NCBI GenBank assembly: GCA_964607765.1
Contig: CAZSNT010000212.1
Coordinates: forward strand, 1 to 15,633
Length of the DNA stretch: 15,633 bases
Direction: 5' to 3'
DNA from: CAZSNT01 sp964607765
GTDB lineage: Bacteria; Verrucomicrobiota; Lentisphaeria; Oligosphaerales; JABHEG01
Positions within the stretch are counted from its first letter, which is position 1. The number at the start of each line of letters is the position of its first letter. This document shows, piece after piece, positions 14,406-15,633 of the stretch. The notes under the pieces were generated by a model, which ran no database searches, was not told the origin of the DNA, and saw only the letters and a program-made list of their open reading frames with translations. The position numbers and the translations under genes were made by a program.

Positions 14406-15419
14406 TCAGGCTTCGACCATCTCGTCGTAGAACGCGACGATGTCCTTATCGCCCGAAGCAGCGTTGAGCGCCATGGCGGGGCGCGGGTGCTGGTTGAGCT
14501 GGCCTGTGATCATGTAGGCGAGGTCCGGGCCCCATTTCAGTTCCGCACGCATCGGCTCGACGTACTTCTGAATGCAGTCGAGAATGGGGCGCAACTTGAA
14601 CTTGGGGTTGTGCAGGAACCCGATGAGCAGCTCCATGGGGCAGTTGCCCGCGCCGCGGCCCAGTCCGGCCATACTGGCGTCGAGCAGGTTGGCGCCTTCG
14701 ATGATCGCTTCGATCGTGTTCGCGTAGGCGAGCTGCTGGTTGTTGTGGCAGTGGATCCCCACTTCCTTGCCCGTGGCCTTCATGTAGCTGAGGTACTTGC
14801 GCGTCAGGTACTGGATCTGTTCCAGGTAGAGAGCGCCGAAGCTGTCAACGAGGTACATCCCGTCCGTCTCGGAACCGGCCAGGGTCTCCAGCGCCTGATC
14901 CAGCTCCCACTCCTGCACGTTCGAGATGGCCATGAGGTTGACTGTGGTCATGTAGCCTTTGTCGCGGGCGTCTTTGACCATGTCGATCGCGGTGGGAATC
15001 TGATGGATGTAAGCAGCGATGCGGATCATATCGAACACGCTCTGCTCAGAGGGCAGGATGTCTTCGTGGTAATCGGTTCGCTCGGCGTCGGCCATGACCG
15101 AGAGCTTCAGCCCGGTGTCATTCTCGCCGACAATGCGGCGGACGTCGTCTTCGTCACTGAACTTCCAGGTCCCGTACTCGTCGCGCGAGAAGATCTTCTT
15201 CGACGCCTTGTAGCCGAACTCCATGAAATCAACACCGCCGGCCACACAGGCGTCGTAGACGGCGCGGACAATCTCGTCGCCGAACTTGTGGTTGTTCATC
15301 AGTCCGCCGTCTCGGATCGTGCAATCGAGAACGCGGATTTCGGGGCGGTAGCCCAGCCACTTGGCCGCGCTGCTGCTTTGAGTGACGTCCGTCTGGCTCT
15401 GTTTCGCTTTGGTTCGCAT
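14406..15419 (-). CDS. DRE-TIM metallolyase / aldolase (4-hydroxy-2-oxovalerate aldolase / HMG-CoA lyase-like family)
   Basis: Protein of 337 residues with the DRE-TIM barrel signature. RVLDCTIRDGG near the N-terminus supplies Asp32, Arg36 and Asp37; HCHNN supplies metal ligands His223 and His225; GLGRGAGNCPMELL (about 252-265) is the conserved glycine-rich loop followed by the family's N-C-P-E-type segment. The family includes 4-hydroxy-2-oxovalerate aldolase, HMG-CoA lyase and isopropylmalate/homocitrate synthases. The length and lack of an extra C-terminal regulatory domain favour a lyase/aldolase over a synthase. The ATG at 15419 is preferred; a TTG at 15440 in the same frame would add seven residues, and GGAG between them lies about 11 bases before the ATG, so the start is not certain. 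There is no signal peptide. The only neighbour on this strand is the methyltransferase, so the pathway cannot be read from context. The true substrate is unknown. Confidence 0.88.
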   Translation of the reverse strand: MRTKAKQSQTDVTQSSSAAKWLGYRPEIRVLDCTIRDGGLMNNHKFGDEIVRAVYDACVAGGVDFMEFGYKASKKIFSRDEYGTWKFSDEDDVRRIVGENDTGLKLSVMADAERTDYHEDILPSEQSVFDMIRIAAYIHQIPTAIDMVKDARDKGYMTTVNLMAISNVQEWELDQALETLAGSETDGMYLVDSFGALYLEQIQYLTRKYLSYMKATGKEVGIHCHNNQQLAYANTIEAIIEGANLLDASMAGLGRGAGNCPMELLIGFLHNPKFKLRPILDCIQKYVEPMRAELKWGPDLAYMITGQLNQHPRPAMALNAASGDKDIVAFYDEMVEA

Positions 15420-15580
15420 GATATCCCATTCTCCGTGCAATCGTCTGGTCCGGAGTGACCAGGCCGTTCTTGATGCGGCGATCGGTCATTGGCCATCAAT
15501 GCTACGCAGGACGTGACATTGAGAGCCTATTAGGGTAGCGCCTCCACGGGCTTCCGTCCACCCCAAGCAAGCGAAAGATG

Positions 15581-15605
15581 GTAACCCCTCAGTTACGTGA
15601 GGCAG
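15581..15605 (+). repeat. Terminal inverted near-repeat, right copy
   Basis: Begins GTAACCCCTCAGTTACGTGA and is the inverted counterpart of 31-55. CCTCA/TGAGG around GTTACG forms a small 5-bp hairpin inside it. A GTAA start is typical of IS66-family ends, so this might be the edge of an element running off the window, but that is a guess from a few bases. The remainder of 15420-15580 shows no gene or other repeat I can support. Confidence 0.5.
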
Positions 15606-15633
15606 ATACAAGCTGTGCTTCCAACGCAGAGCT

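Noticed and set aside
13851..15458. 535-residue + strand open frame spanning the methyltransferase, tandem repeats and aldolase
   Set aside because: It reads through the 71-bp tandem repeats and antisense to two confident genes; the repeat period (71, not a multiple of 3) shows no coding constraint.
15441..15580. tRNA or other small RNA upstream of the aldolase gene
   Set aside because: No cloverleaf or family motif could be traced by eye.

Overview
The window is GC-rich chromosomal DNA from an environmental bacterium, most likely of the PVC group (Planctomycetota, Lentisphaerota, Kiritimatiellota, Verrucomicrobiota) or a lineage with a similar lifestyle such as Hydrogenedentota. The evidence is gene content: a formylglycine-type sulfatase, a xylose-isomerase-like TIM-barrel protein, a 1724-residue secreted multidomain protein with immunoglobulin-like, InlB-like, calcium-binding and GWNLV modules, a LamG-headed secreted protein, and a HEAT plus sugar-binding-domain protein. 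There is no rRNA, ribosomal protein or other phylogenetic marker, so the phylum is an inference.

Layout: positions 158-2612 on the + strand hold a two-gene operon (sulfatase, then a sugar isomerase/epimerase-like protein). Everything large after that is on the - strand: a giant putative secreted glycosidase (2613-7787), a LamG/GATase-like secreted protein (8225-11494), a secreted HEAT-repeat plus GH2-type sugar-binding protein (11615-12676, GTG start), an exported protein-L-isoaspartate methyltransferase (13241-14077) and a DRE-TIM aldolase/lyase (14406-15419). A 43-residue signal-peptide-like ORF lies at 12847-12978 on the + strand. The operon and the giant gene converge with no base between their stop codons.

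The first five large genes fit breakdown of sulfated or complex polysaccharide: a sulfatase, an isomerase for the released sugars, and three secreted proteins with carbohydrate-binding or glycosidase-like modules. The methyltransferase (protein repair) and the aldolase have no obvious link to this theme. No specific substrate can be read from the sequence.

The intergenic DNA is unusually rich in structured repeats. (1) A 228-bp MITE-like element at 7963-8190 has 13-bp terminal inverted repeats and a perfect 10-bp flanking duplication, and an uninterrupted copy of its target lies about 100 bp away. (2) A six-unit hairpin of 13-bp GATTAGGG-type units occurs twice, once inside that element and once at 13075-13154. 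(3) A REP-like hairpin family with core ACGAC-GCGAG-GTCGT occurs five times in two different repeat contexts. (4) A palindrome and a direct-repeat pair lie at 13013-13199. (5) A near-identical 25-bp inverted pair sits near the two ends of the window. These non-coding elements are the most unusual content; the proteins belong to recognisable families or fold classes.
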